A stretch of DNA of 64,000 nucleotides from Mesorhizobium loti (GTDB lineage Bacteria > Pseudomonadota > Alphaproteobacteria > Rhizobiales > Rhizobiaceae): contig NZ_PJRO01000021.1 of the NCBI RefSeq assembly GCF_002858745.1, positions 48,624 to 112,623 on the forward strand. Direction: 5' to 3'. Positions 7,743 to 16,435 of the stretch are shown in pieces. The position numbers and the translations under genes are program-made. Each line of letters begins with the position of its first letter. Position 1 is the first letter of the stretch. The notes under the pieces were generated by a model. That model saw only the letters and a list, made by a program, of their open reading frames with translations, was not told where the DNA came from and searched no databases.

Positions 7743-9713
7743 ATGACCAAAGCCCCCGACGCCAACAAGACATTCAAGGTAGAGAACGACACCACTGCGG
7801 GATACTGGCACCACCGCGCGGAAAACACCTTGCCGCCACCCGACATGATGGGCGCTTACATGCGTAACCGGCCGGTGCCCGGAAACCAGGTCAAGGGGCG
7901 CAAGGCGTGGATCATCGGAAGTGGCATCGCCGGGCTCGCGGCCGCGTTCTACATGATCCGCGACGGTGGCATGGCGGGGGAAGACATCACCATCCTCGAT
8001 GCGATGCAGATCGAGGGCGGGTCGCTCGATGGCGCCGGCAATCCCGAGGAAGGCTACATCATCCGCGGCGGTCGCGAGATGAACTGGAACTACGACAATC
8101 TGTGGGACATGTTCCAGGACGTCCAGGCTCTGGAATTGCCGCAGGGATACAGCGTGCTCGACGAGTACCGCCTCGTCAACGACAACGATCCCAATTTCTC
8201 GAAAGCCCGCCTCATGCACAAAAGGGGCGAGATTCGTGACTTCTCGACGCTCGGCCTTTCGCGTTCGCAGCAATGGGAGCTGATCCGGCTGCTGCTGAAG
8301 CGCAAGGAAGACCTGGACGACATCACCATCGAGCAATATTTCAGCCCAGGCTTCCTCGAGACCAACTTCTGGTACCTCTGGCGTTCCATGTTCGCTTTCG
8401 AGAACTGGCAGAGCCTGCTGGAGATGAAGCTCTACATGCATCGGTTCCTGGATGCGATCGACGGGCTGACCGATCTCTCCGCGCTCGTTTTCCCGAAATA
8501 CAACCAGTACGACAGTTTCGTTCGCCCGCTGGTGAACCATCTCAAGGAACGCGGGGTGGTCGTGCAGTTCGATACGCGCGCCTTTGACCTCGATATGGCA
8601 GTGGAAGGCGAAAGTCGCACCGTTACGGCAATCCGCGCCAAGGTGAGGGGCAAGGACACGTCGATCCCGGTGGGGCCGAACGATGTCGTTTTCGCTTTGA
8701 CGGGATCGATGACGGAAGGCACAGCCTACGGCGACATGGACACTGTGCCGGCTCTGGAGCGCGGCAAGCACGAACCCGGTGAAACGAGCGACTGGGCTCT
8801 GTGGAAGAACCTGGCGAAGAAGTCGCCCATCTTTGGCAAGCCGGAGAAATTCTACGGCAATGTCGACGGTTCGATGTGGGAATCGGTCACGCTCACCTGC
8901 AAGCCGTCTCCCCTGGTCGAAAAGCTGAAGGAACTCGCGGTCAACGATCCGTATTCGGGCCGGACGGTGACCGGCGGCATCATCACCTTCACGGATTCCA
9001 ACTGGGTGATGAGTTTTACCTGCAACCGGCAGCCGCATTTCCCGGATCAGCCGGGCGATGTGCTGGTCCTGTGGGTCTATGCATTGCTGATGGACAAGGA
9101 CGGCAACTATGTGAAGAAGCCGATGCCGGCCTGCACGGGCAAGGAGATCATCGCCGAGCTGTGCCATCATCTCGGGATCGAGGACCAGGTCGACGCAGTC
9201 GTCGCCAACACCAAGGCGCGGCTCGCCCTGATGCCCTACATCACCGCCATGTTCATGCCGCGCGCCGCCGGAGACAGACCGCACGTCGTGCCAGCGGGCT
9301 GCACCAACCTGGCGCTGATGGGGCAGTTCGTCGAGACCGCGAACGACATCATCTTCACGATGGACAGTTCGATCCGCACGGCACGCGTCGGCGTCTACAC
9401 GCTTCTTGGCTTGCGCAAGCAGGTCCCGGACATCAGCCCGGTCCAATACGACATCCGTACGCTCCTGAAGGCCGCGCGGGCGCTCAACAATGACGAACCG
9501 TTTCCGGGGGAACGGCTGCTGCACCGGCTGTTGGACAAGACCTATTTCGCGCACATCCTGCCGCCGCTGCCGGATCAGGAATCCGCATGGCGTGAGAAGG
9601 CAGAAGGAGAGCTGGCGGAATTGCTTGGCGCGGGAGGTCAGGCGTTCGGCCGGATCGCCAGCTGGCTGGAGACGGTCCGCGAAAATCTGGCCTCGCGCAG
9701 GAAACGTCCATAG
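7743..9713 (+). CDS. ohyA: Oleate hydratase
   Basis: Oleate hydratases are FAD-dependent enzymes that add water to the cis-9 double bond of unsaturated fatty acids, giving 10-hydroxystearate from oleate. With the ATG at 7743 the protein has 656 residues, typical of the family. The FAD Rossmann motif IGSGIAGLAAA lies at about 58-68, followed by the family segment GGSLDGAG and GGREMNWNYDNLWDM. Other family blocks are FAFENWQSL, FPKYNQYDS and TFTDSNWVMSFTCNRQPHF. An in-frame start at 7698 is possible, but GGAG just before 7743 and family length favour the later ATG. The gene stands alone. Known roles include detoxification of free unsaturated fatty acids. Confidence 0.93.
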   Translation: MTKAPDANKTFKVENDTTAGYWHHRAENTLPPPDMMGAYMRNRPVPGNQVKGRKAWIIGSGIAGLAAAFYMIRDGGMAGEDITILDAMQIEGGSLDGAGNPEEGYIIRGGREMNWNYDNLWDMFQDVQALELPQGYSVLDEYRLVNDNDPNFSKARLMHKRGEIRDFSTLGLSRSQQWELIRLLLKRKEDLDDITIEQYFSPGFLETNFWYLWRSMFAFENWQSLLEMKLYMHRFLDAIDGLTDLSALVFPKYNQYDSFVRPLVNHLKERGVVVQFDTRAFDLDMAVEGESRTVTAIRAKVRGKDTSIPVGPNDVVFALTGSMTEGTAYGDMDTVPALERGKHEPGETSDWALWKNLAKKSPIFGKPEKFYGNVDGSMWESVTLTCKPSPLVEKLKELAVNDPYSGRTVTGGIITFTDSNWVMSFTCNRQPHFPDQPGDVLVLWVYALLMDKDGNYVKKPMPACTGKEIIAELCHHLGIEDQVDAVVANTKARLALMPYITAMFMPRAAGDRPHVVPAGCTNLALMGQFVETANDIIFTMDSSIRTARVGVYTLLGLRKQVPDISPVQYDIRTLLKAARALNNDEPFPGERLLHRLLDKTYFAHILPPLPDQESAWREKAEGELAELLGAGGQAFGRIASWLETVRENLASRRKRP

Positions 9714-10100
9714 TTCGGTTTGCAGCTTATCCGCAGGCAGGCTGGTTTCTCGGCGAAAGCTGCCGAGTACGAATGCGTGACTCAAACCGACCAGCGAACC
9801 GATCCGGGGTAATGTCGACCGCCGCTTCATAAGTGCCGGCGGTCGATCGGGCCGGCGCGGGCTCTCGCCCTTTCGCGCAACAGGTTACCTGGAAGAGGCA
9901 GCAGCCCGCGACGCAGGGCGACAGCAGAAAAGCCGCGCCGAAAAGCGAAAGCCTCGGCGAGAGGTCTCCAAGGTGAATCCTCGATTGGATCGGCCCGTCA
10001 GCCGCAAACAAATTTCAAAAAAATTGTTTGATTAAAAAAAATTTGACGCAATGGATTTGAGGCGATAGAAGCCCTCCCAACCTCGGGAGGGAGGAGCAAA
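9714..10100. other. Intergenic region with AT-rich promoter segment
   Basis: No gene is visible. The left half holds a weak hairpin (CTCGGC at 9749-9754 with GCCGAG at 9762-9767) that could end ohyA transcription. The right end is strongly AT-rich. It holds an inverted repeat (CAAACAA at 10005-10011 with TTGTTTG at 10024-10030), the candidate promoter at 10043-10071, and a 7-bp GC hairpin (CCCTCCC at 10072-10078 with GGGAGGG at 10085-10091) right next to the ribosome binding site of the following gene. Confidence 0.5.
10043..10071 (+). promoter_or_regulatory. Candidate sigma-70 promoter of the amino acid ABC operon
   Basis: TTGACG (10043-10048) and TAGAAG (10066-10071) are separated by 17 bp. 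They lie 30 bp upstream of the start codon at 10101, just after an A/T tract and an inverted repeat that could be an operator. Confidence 0.4.
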
Positions 10101-10889
10101 TTGCTGCAGGCGCGCAAGGCAGGGTCGCAGGCGACCACGGTCTCAATCGAAATCCAGAACGTCGAAAAGCGATATCCGGCAACGGGCAACGGTCCCGGCA
10201 CGCATGCACTGCGCAATGTGTCGCTCTCGGTCAGCAAGGGCGAGGTGGTGGTCATCATCGGTCCTTCCGGGTCCGGCAAAAGCACACTGCTTCGAACCAT
10301 CAATGCGCTCGAGACGGTCGACGGTGGCTCGATCATGGTTGACGGCGTCTCGGTAACGGACAAGGCGACCAACCTGCCGGCGTTTCGCACCAGGGTTGGG
10401 ATGGTGTTTCAGCACTTCAACCTGTTTCTCCACATGACCGCCTTTCGTAACGTCGTCCTGCCGCCGATCGCCGTGAAGGGCGTCAGCAAGGCCGACGCCG
10501 AAGCCGCCGCCAACAAGTACCTCGCCCGAGTGGGCATGCTGGACCGGGCGCATGCCTATCCGGCGCAGCTCTCCGGTGGCCAGCAGCAGCGCATCGCCAT
10601 TGCACGCGCCCTGGCGATGGAGCCGCAGGTGATGCTGTTCGACGAGGCCACTTCCGCCCTCGATCCCGAGGCCGTCGGCGGCGTCCTCGATCTGATGCGC
10701 GAGTTGGCTGGCGAAGGCATGACGATGGTCGTCGTCACGCATGAGATGAGCTTCGCGCGCGAAGTTGCGGACCGTGTCGTGTTCATGGACGCCGGCGCCA
10801 TCGTCGAGACCAGCACGCCGGAGGAGATCTTCCAGAACGCAAAAAGTGAGCGGACGCAAAAGTTCCTCTCGCTTGTTGGGTCGGCGTGA
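10101..10889 (+). CDS. Polar amino acid ABC transporter, ATP-binding protein
   Basis: The 262-residue ATPase is of the GlnQ/HisP class that powers polar amino acid uptake. It shows the Walker A motif GPSGSGKST (54-62), the Q-loop VFQHFNLF, the signature LSGGQQQR, Walker B VMLFDEATSALD and the switch His in VVVTHEM. The TTG start at 10101 follows GGGAGGGAGGAG, a strong but GC-paired ribosome site. It heads an operon with a binding protein, two permeases, a DauR-like regulator and a D-cysteine-desulfhydrase-like enzyme. The substrate is probably an amino acid, possibly a D-amino acid given that context. Confidence 0.93.
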   Translation: MLQARKAGSQATTVSIEIQNVEKRYPATGNGPGTHALRNVSLSVSKGEVVVIIGPSGSGKSTLLRTINALETVDGGSIMVDGVSVTDKATNLPAFRTRVGMVFQHFNLFLHMTAFRNVVLPPIAVKGVSKADAEAAANKYLARVGMLDRAHAYPAQLSGGQQQRIAIARALAMEPQVMLFDEATSALDPEAVGGVLDLMRELAGEGMTMVVVTHEMSFAREVADRVVFMDAGAIVETSTPEEIFQNAKSERTQKFLSLVGSA

Positions 10890-10931
10890 GCGATCGCGCC
10901 GGATTTGTTTGTTCACAAAAAGGGGAACGTC

Positions 10932-11729
10932 ATGAAGCAACTCATTAAGTCACTTGCAGTGGCGGCAGTCGCACTGGTGTCTGCCGTCACATCACAGGTC
11001 GCGCACGCCGAAGATGTCATGGACCGCATCCTGCAACGCGGCGAACTGCGCGTCGGCGTGCAGACCCAGGGCGAACCTGTCAGCTTCGTTGACAAAAATG
11101 GAGCGCGGACCGGGCTTGCCATCGAGATCGTCCAGATGATGGCTGCCGATCTCAACGTCAAACTCGTCATCCAGGACTATGACTGGAAGGGTCTGATCCC
11201 GGCTCTTCTTGCCGACAAGTTCGACATCCTCGCCGCAGACATGACGCCGACACCGCAGCGCACGGCGCAACTCCTGTTTTCGCGCCCGTTCTTCTACCAG
11301 GACACTGTCGCCTTCGTGAAGAAGGACAGCCCCTACAAGACCTGGCAGGAATTGAATGCCAGCGGTCTCAACGTGGCTGGCGTTCAGGGCGGAACCTACA
11401 TCACAACCATCAAGGATTACCTGCCGCAGGCGACGGTAAAGGAATTCGCGAGCGGGCCGGCAAGCGCCCAGGCCGTTTCGGTCGGGCGCGTCGACGGAGC
11501 CATTTCCAGCGCTGGCAATGTCGCCGCTTACTCCACCAGCTTCGACAATCTGCGGATGCTCGAAGGCAACATCACCCGTGAGCCGCTGGCGTTCGCCACC
11601 CGCAAGGACAACATCCAGCTGAAATTCTGGATGGACAACTGGATCGAGCTGAAGACCGCGGACAGGAAGCTCGACAATCTGGTCGACTACTGGTGGACGA
11701 GCATGAAGTGGGAAAAGGACCACAAGTAA
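10932..11729 (+). CDS. Polar amino acid ABC transporter, substrate-binding protein (family 3)
   Basis: The 265-residue precursor starts at the ATG at 10932 behind AAGGGGAA. It has a Sec signal peptide (MKQLIKSLAVAAVALVSAV, cleavage after AHA). The mature part is a typical SBP_bac_3 domain: RGELRVGVQTQGEPVSF, then the DYDWKGLIPALLADKFDI and DMTPTPQRTAQLLFSRPFF blocks. The latter two are the classic family 3 ligand-binding signatures. It is encoded between the ATPase and the permeases. A strong hairpin and a palindromic repeat separate it from the permease genes. Confidence 0.93.
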   Translation: MKQLIKSLAVAAVALVSAVTSQVAHAEDVMDRILQRGELRVGVQTQGEPVSFVDKNGARTGLAIEIVQMMAADLNVKLVIQDYDWKGLIPALLADKFDILAADMTPTPQRTAQLLFSRPFFYQDTVAFVKKDSPYKTWQELNASGLNVAGVQGGTYITTIKDYLPQATVKEFASGPASAQAVSVGRVDGAISSAGNVAAYSTSFDNLRMLEGNITREPLAFATRKDNIQLKFWMDNWIELKTADRKLDNLVDYWWTSMKWEKDHK

Positions 11730-11740
11730 CAACGAACCCT

Positions 11741-11771
11741 GCTTCCCCGGCGGTCAAACCGCCGGGGAAGC
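11741..11771 (+). terminator. Strong hairpin downstream of the binding protein gene
   Basis: A perfect 14-bp stem is formed by 11741-11754 (GCTTCCCCGGCGGT) and 11758-11771, with a CAA loop. No T-run follows. Since the operon continues with two permease genes, it is more likely an mRNA 3'-end stabiliser or partial terminator that raises binding protein level over the permeases. Confidence 0.65.
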
Positions 11772-11782
11772 GTGTGTCTCCG

Positions 11783-11889
11783 CTAGAGCAATTCCAGGAA
11801 AAGTGCGTAGCGGTTTTTCGTCCGGAATTGCGCAAAAACAAAGAGTTAGAGTGTTTCCGCGTTTCCGAAAAAAACCGGAAACGCTCTAG
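11783..11889 (+). repeat. Interspersed palindromic repeat, copy B
   Basis: This copy matches copy A (7426-7528) closely over its whole length, from CTAGAGCAATTCCAGG to GGAAACGCTCTAG. It lies between the binding protein and the first permease gene, 11 bp before the permease ATG. The reading frame through it happens to be open but has no start signal and is not part of the permease. Confidence 0.85.
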
Positions 11890-11899
11890 GGAAAAAGCA

Positions 11900-12607
11900 A
11901 TGTCTGAATTCTGGAGCACTGTGCAATCTGTGTTCAATTATCGGTTTGTGCTCCAGTACCAGGACCAATTCCTGCTGGGCATTTACAACACGATCATTGC
12001 TGCAGGCCTGAGCCTGGTCCTGTCGCTTACATTTGGTTTCGTTGTTGCCCTGATGCGACTTTCGGGCCGCAAGCCTCTCGTCTACGCGGCAACATCGTAC
12101 ATCCAGATCATCCGGTCGACGCCGCTGCTGCTGCAGATCTACATCGTCTATTTCGGCCTCCCGAGCCTGATCCCGGCCATGGGGCGCATGCCTGAGATTG
12201 TCCTTGGTACGATCGCTCTCACCCTCCACACCACCGCCTATATGTCCGAGATCATCCGCTCGGGCATCCTGTCGGTGCCGCGCGGCCAACGTGAAGGCGC
12301 CATCGCCGTCGGCATGACGACCCTCCAGCAATATCGCTATGTCATCCTCCCGCAAGGCATCGTCAACGTCATACCGGCACTGCTTGGCCAGACCGCCATC
12401 CTCATCAAGGATACCTCGCTGCTATCGCTGATTACCGTCTTCGACATCGTGAGCGCCGGCATGCTGCTCAACAGCGACCTTGTTCGCCCAAATGAAGGCT
12501 TCCTGACCGTCGCCGCGATCTTCTTCGCGTTTTACCTGGTGATGGTGTTCGTCTCGCACCTTGTCGAGTCCCGCCTGGCCGGGCGTGGCTGGAGGAGTGT
12601 GGCATGA
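11900..12607 (+). CDS. Polar amino acid ABC transporter permease
   Basis: This 235-residue inner-membrane protein starts at the ATG at 11900. It belongs to the HisM/GlnP class and has several hydrophobic segments. The N-terminal family motif RSTPLLLQIYIVYFGLP comes first, followed by the EAA-loop region SVPRGQREGAIAVGM and VILPQGIVNVIPALLGQ that contacts the ATPase. It pairs with the second permease at 12604, overlapping it by four bases (ATGA), to form a heterodimeric channel. Confidence 0.93.
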   Translation: MSEFWSTVQSVFNYRFVLQYQDQFLLGIYNTIIAAGLSLVLSLTFGFVVALMRLSGRKPLVYAATSYIQIIRSTPLLLQIYIVYFGLPSLIPAMGRMPEIVLGTIALTLHTTAYMSEIIRSGILSVPRGQREGAIAVGMTTLQQYRYVILPQGIVNVIPALLGQTAILIKDTSLLSLITVFDIVSAGMLLNSDLVRPNEGFLTVAAIFFAFYLVMVFVSHLVESRLAGRGWRSVA

Positions 12608-13284
12608 GCCATTCCGTCGACATCTTCCTGGCCGTGCTGCCGGCTCTGTTCTCGGGTTTCATCGAGACCCTGAAACTTGCGCTTGCCGGGATCGTGTGGG
12701 GCTCGGTCCTCGGCGTCGGGCTAGGCACCTTGCGCGGGCAATATGTGAGGATCGCAACCCCGATCATCGGCGGTTATCTCCACATCCTGCGCGGCACGCC
12801 GTTCCTGGTGCAGCTCTACATCATCTACTTTGTCCTGCCGAACACCGGATGGCCGCTGCTTCAGTTCGATTCCTGGACGGCGGCAACGATCGGACTAGGC
12901 ATCTATACGTCGAGTTATGTCACTGAGATTGTAAGCGGCGCCATTCGTGCAATTCCGCGCGGACAATGGGAGGCGGCTTTCGCACTTGGCTTCACCCGCC
13001 TCAAGACGCTGCGCCTCATCATCCTGCCTCAGAGTATCGGGCTGATGCTGCCTTCGCTCGGTGGCGTCTACGTGACCTTGATCAAGGCAACGTCGATCGT
13101 TTCGGTCGTCGGGATTGCCGAATTGATGCGGCAGGCTGAAATTCAGATCGTCCGGTTCCCCGGCGATATCTTGTTTATCTACGCAATTGCCGGTGCCCTC
13201 TATTTCGTCTTCTGTTTTCCGGTGCTCATACTGGTCGGGAAGCTCGAGAAAAGAGCCACGCGCGGACTACAGGTCAGGGTCTAG
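12604..13284 (+). CDS. Polar amino acid ABC transporter permease
   Basis: The second permease (226 residues) of the same importer shows the family motif LRGTPFLVQLYIIYFVLP. The EAA loop reads AIPRGQWEAAFALGF, followed by LRLIILPQSIGLMLPSLGG. Translation is coupled to the upstream permease through an ATGA overlap. The downstream regulator begins only 7 bp after its stop, so the regulator is part of the same transcript. Confidence 0.93.
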   Translation: MSHSVDIFLAVLPALFSGFIETLKLALAGIVWGSVLGVGLGTLRGQYVRIATPIIGGYLHILRGTPFLVQLYIIYFVLPNTGWPLLQFDSWTAATIGLGIYTSSYVTEIVSGAIRAIPRGQWEAAFALGFTRLKTLRLIILPQSIGLMLPSLGGVYVTLIKATSIVSVVGIAELMRQAEIQIVRFPGDILFIYAIAGALYFVFCFPVLILVGKLEKRATRGLQVRV

Positions 13285-13291
13285 AAAGGGA

Positions 13292-13987
13292 ATGAAGCCG
13301 GTGCCGAAATCCAAACAGCAGACCAGCGCGCCAGGGACAGGACCCGACAGGTTTCAGTTCGAGACCGCGATGAACATCATGGCGACGCTGGTTGCCCAGT
13401 TCGGTTCGAATTGCCAGGCCTCCCTTTATGAAGTCCGCGATGGAGTTGCTCTACTGCGTGCCTCCGCCGGAACGGTCATGGACGTGCCGCAAGGTTCGCG
13501 TCTGTCCGCGGCCTTGCTCGAAAAGTTTCGACAGGCGTCGCAAAATCGCGCACCGCGCATGCAGTTCACCGGCGCCACGCCGGACGGCCGGCGGCTGAGT
13601 TCTTCGCTTACCGCGATATCCGATACCGCGACCGGTCAAGAGATCGGTCTGCTGAAGATCGATTTCTGCATCGAGCACCTCATCTCCAGCATCGATGTTC
13701 TGCAGACCTATTGCGGCATCGACGAGCAGGTGAGGACGGAGGAGCCGAGCGCGGACGACGATATCGGCAGGCGTGTCGACGGCATCATCGCCGAGGCGTT
13801 CACCAACGGCAGCCGGGAAAAACTGTCCGGCAAGGAATACCGCCTGGATATCGTGCGGCGCCTTGAGGAGAAGGACGTTTTCCGGGTGAAGGGCGCGGTC
13901 GAGATCGTCTCTGGTCGGCTCAACGTCTCGAAATACTCGATCTACAACTATCTCGACCAGGTCCGTCGAGCGCGTCCTTCCAAATAA
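13292..13987 (+). CDS. YheO/DauR-like transcriptional regulator
   Basis: The 231-residue protein has an N-terminal YheO-like PAS domain (about 20-130; note QFGSNCQASLYEV) and a C-terminal HTH_22 domain. The latter shows RRLEEKDVFRVKGAVEIVSGRLNVSKYSIYNYLD. This is the architecture of DauR, the repressor of D-arginine catabolism in Pseudomonas. AAAGGGA precedes the ATG at 13292. It is co-transcribed with the amino acid importer upstream and a PLP-dependent enzyme downstream, so it probably senses the imported amino acid or its product and controls the promoter near 10043. Confidence 0.85.
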   Translation: MKPVPKSKQQTSAPGTGPDRFQFETAMNIMATLVAQFGSNCQASLYEVRDGVALLRASAGTVMDVPQGSRLSAALLEKFRQASQNRAPRMQFTGATPDGRRLSSSLTAISDTATGQEIGLLKIDFCIEHLISSIDVLQTYCGIDEQVRTEEPSADDDIGRRVDGIIAEAFTNGSREKLSGKEYRLDIVRRLEEKDVFRVKGAVEIVSGRLNVSKYSIYNYLDQVRRARPSK

Positions 13988-13996
13988 TCCTGATGA

Positions 13997-15016
13997 ATGA
14001 ACCGGAATAAAAGCATGCTCAATCGGACTTTGCCCTTTACTGCACCCAGACAGATCGTCCTTGAGAGCGCGACACCTTTTCGGCGCCTGAAGCACCTTGA
14101 AAAGGCCTTGGGCCGCGAAGGCCTCTTCATAAAACGCGATGATCATATGGAAATAGCCCTTGGCGGCAATAAATTGCGCAGCCTCGAATTCTGGCTCGGA
14201 GCTGCCGCGCAGGCGGATGCCGACGTTCTGCTGGTCGCCGGCGGTCCGATGTCGAACCTTTGCCGGCTCACGGCGTCAGCGGCGGCAATGCATGGTTTTG
14301 ATTGCATCATATTCCACAATTCTGAAATTTCAGAGACCGCGAAACAGAAGTCCTTCCTCAACAAGGTGTTTGGCGCTGAGGTTCGTTACCTCGGCAATGT
14401 GGGGGAAGATATGCGGGCAAAAGTGGTCACGCAGGCAGCGGAGGAACTCAAGGCTGCCGGCAGAAAACCATATATCGTCGGAGATGCGATCGTCGGCGCA
14501 ATGGGATACGCCGTTGCAGCTTACGAACTCCACCAGCAGGCGCAGGCCGATGACGTCAATCTGCGGCATGTGTTCCTGAGCGGTTCGATGGGGCCAACCG
14601 AAGCAGGTTTCATCTTTGGCAATGCGCTTCTCGGCAACCCGTTCACGGTGCATCTGGTCAGTGTCGAATACGGTCAGGCTGAACTCGCCGCACGCGTCGC
14701 CCGGATTTACGACGGCCTGAAAGCGGCAACGCAATTGGCGGCGCCATCGGTCGAGGATCTCCCGATTCACTATCACATGGATTATCTCGGCGATGGCTAT
14801 GGACGTCCGACGCCGGAAGCCGAGCGTGCCTTGCTTATGCTCGCGCGAGCCGAGGGAATTCTCACCGAGTATGTCTACACGGCCAAGACCCTGGCAGGAT
14901 TTATCGACTTTGCCGGCAACGGTTGTATTCCGGCCGGAGAAGCCAGTTGCATCCTGCATACCGGTGGGGTCCCGTCCCTGTTCTCGCAATTCGATCTGTT
15001 CAGGTCGCTGCACTGA
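13997..15016 (+). CDS. D-cysteine desulfhydrase / ACC deaminase-like PLP enzyme
   Basis: The protein belongs to the fold-type II PLP family that contains D-cysteine desulfhydrase and 1-aminocyclopropane-1-carboxylate deaminase. The PLP lysine lies in LGGNKLRSLEF (about 54-64), and the C-terminal HTGGVPSLF is the family phosphate/active-site block. The usual QSNH-type motif after the glycine-rich strand is replaced by GGPMSNL, so the His is missing and substrate preference may differ. The start is the ATG at 13997 or at 14015. Its link to an amino acid importer and a DauR-like regulator favours D-amino-acid or related deamination or desulfhydration; ACC deaminase activity is less likely. Confidence 0.78.
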   Translation: MNRNKSMLNRTLPFTAPRQIVLESATPFRRLKHLEKALGREGLFIKRDDHMEIALGGNKLRSLEFWLGAAAQADADVLLVAGGPMSNLCRLTASAAAMHGFDCIIFHNSEISETAKQKSFLNKVFGAEVRYLGNVGEDMRAKVVTQAAEELKAAGRKPYIVGDAIVGAMGYAVAAYELHQQAQADDVNLRHVFLSGSMGPTEAGFIFGNALLGNPFTVHLVSVEYGQAELAARVARIYDGLKAATQLAAPSVEDLPIHYHMDYLGDGYGRPTPEAERALLMLARAEGILTEYVYTAKTLAGFIDFAGNGCIPAGEASCILHTGGVPSLFSQFDLFRSLH

Positions 15017-15294
15017 CGCGAGGCGTGTCGCATCGAGATTTGGCTGCAGCCGTCAGCGGTGCGCCGCTTGACCGCAGGATGCGGATGCCTCCTCGCTGGA
15101 ACGTGCTTGAGGAGAACTCAAGCAACCAATTCGTTTAGTCGTTTGACGGACTCCCTGGCCAGGATCAGGTTTTCCCAGCCGCTTGAGGGGCGGACAGGGA
15201 GCATGACCACCGAAATTGCTGATCGTGGGCAAACGCTGCGCGCGTCTCGAACGCGTCGGCGCAAGGTGCGATTGCGTCAAAATGGGAGAACGGA

Positions 15295-16332
15295 ATGTTG
15301 CAGGCAAAATTGTGGATGGCGGCAATCGTTGCCGCGATGTCTTTGTCGAGCGTCAGCGCACGGGCCGAATCGGACCCGGCATTGATTGCCGCGGCCAAGG
15401 CGGAGGGCACCGTTACCTGGGCCAGCGGCCTGATCGTCAACCAGGCTGTTCGGCCTGTCGCCGCCGCCTTCGAGAAGAAATACGGCATCCATGTCGAGAT
15501 CGCGACGGCCGACAACCTTCTGTTGCGCATGACCAACGAGGCGAGCGCGGGCAAGCCGACCATCGATATTTTCGACAATGCCGGCGACACCATCTCGGCC
15601 ATGCGCGCGGCCGATCTGATCGTTCCCTATGCCTCTCCGGAAACGGCCAGATACCGGCCGGAACACAAGGACCCTGAAAACTACTGGGCCTCATGCTGCG
15701 TGTTCTTCTACACGGTGGCGATCAACACGGAGATGGTGAAGCCCGAGGACGAGCCGAAGAGCTACGAGGACCTGCTTGATCCGAAATGGAAGGACAAGAT
15801 GGTCTGGCAAAACAACGAGAACTTTGCCGGTCCTCCGAGCTTTATCGGTGCGAGGCTGATCTCGATGGGCGAAGAAGCCGGCACCGCCTATCTCGAAAAA
15901 CTGTCGAAACAGAACATCACCCGTGTTCCCGGCAATGCGCGCAAGGCCTTGGATCAGGTCATTCTCGGCCAATATCCGTTGGCGATAACGGCGCTCAACC
16001 ATCACGTCGTCATCAGTTCCAGCCAGGGTGCTCCGGTCAAATGGCTGAAGATCGGACCCGTGGCCAGCACGGCCGAGACGGTCGGCCTGGTCAAGGGGGC
16101 GGCACATCCGAACGCCGCCAAACTGCTGTTCGACTACCTGCTGTCGGCGGAAGGGCAGAACGTACTGCGGGAGGCCAATTATCTGCCGGCCGATCCGAAC
16201 GTACCGGCGAAGGTGCCGGAACTGAAACCCGAACAAGGTGGCTTCACGGCAGTCCCGATCCTGCCTTCGATGAACCAGGAACAGCTGCCCAAATGGCTTG
16301 AAATCTACAAGCGGCTGTTCGTCGCCAACTAG
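15295..16332 (+). CDS. ABC transporter substrate-binding protein (ferric iron/polyamine-type)
   Basis: This 345-residue periplasmic protein starts at the ATG at 15295 after GGGAGAACGG. It has a Sec signal peptide ending around ARA. The mature domain is SBP_bac_6/8-like: IAAAKAEGTVTWASG, FEKKYGIHVEIATADN, YEDLLDPKWKDKMVW, GLVKGAAHPNAAKLLFDYLLS. Such proteins bind Fe3+, polyamines, thiamine or phosphonate-type ligands. Two adjacent Cys residues (WASCCVFF) are unusual, and the usual tandem Tyr iron ligands are not obvious, so iron is uncertain. It precedes a fused permease. Confidence 0.88.
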   Translation: MLQAKLWMAAIVAAMSLSSVSARAESDPALIAAAKAEGTVTWASGLIVNQAVRPVAAAFEKKYGIHVEIATADNLLLRMTNEASAGKPTIDIFDNAGDTISAMRAADLIVPYASPETARYRPEHKDPENYWASCCVFFYTVAINTEMVKPEDEPKSYEDLLDPKWKDKMVWQNNENFAGPPSFIGARLISMGEEAGTAYLEKLSKQNITRVPGNARKALDQVILGQYPLAITALNHHVVISSSQGAPVKWLKIGPVASTAETVGLVKGAAHPNAAKLLFDYLLSAEGQNVLREANYLPADPNVPAKVPELKPEQGGFTAVPILPSMNQEQLPKWLEIYKRLFVAN

Positions 16333-16352
16333 GTCGCTGCACGAAACCACAT

Positions 16353-16375
16353 CGGGGCCGCTTTCAGCGGCTCCG
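16353..16375 (+). terminator. Hairpin downstream of the binding protein gene
   Basis: A 10-bp stem with one G-U pair is formed by 16353-16362 (CGGGGCCGCT) and 16366-16375, with a TTC loop. There is no T-run. It lies between the binding protein and the permease gene, so it probably limits read-through or protects the 3' end of the binding protein message. Confidence 0.5.
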
Positions 16376-16435
16376 TGACCGTTCTTCGCAAGGAACGGCA
16401 AATGAGGGCGTGGCGGGTGCAGCTGAGGTGAAACG

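Noticed and set aside
7707..9830. A 707-residue open frame on the minus strand
   Set aside because: It is the antisense shadow of the oleate hydratase, whose motifs are unambiguous.
11693..11899. An N-terminal extension of the amino acid permease through the hairpin and repeat
   Set aside because: The frame is open by chance across the repeat. The permease family N-terminus and the ATG at 11900 fit the normal length.
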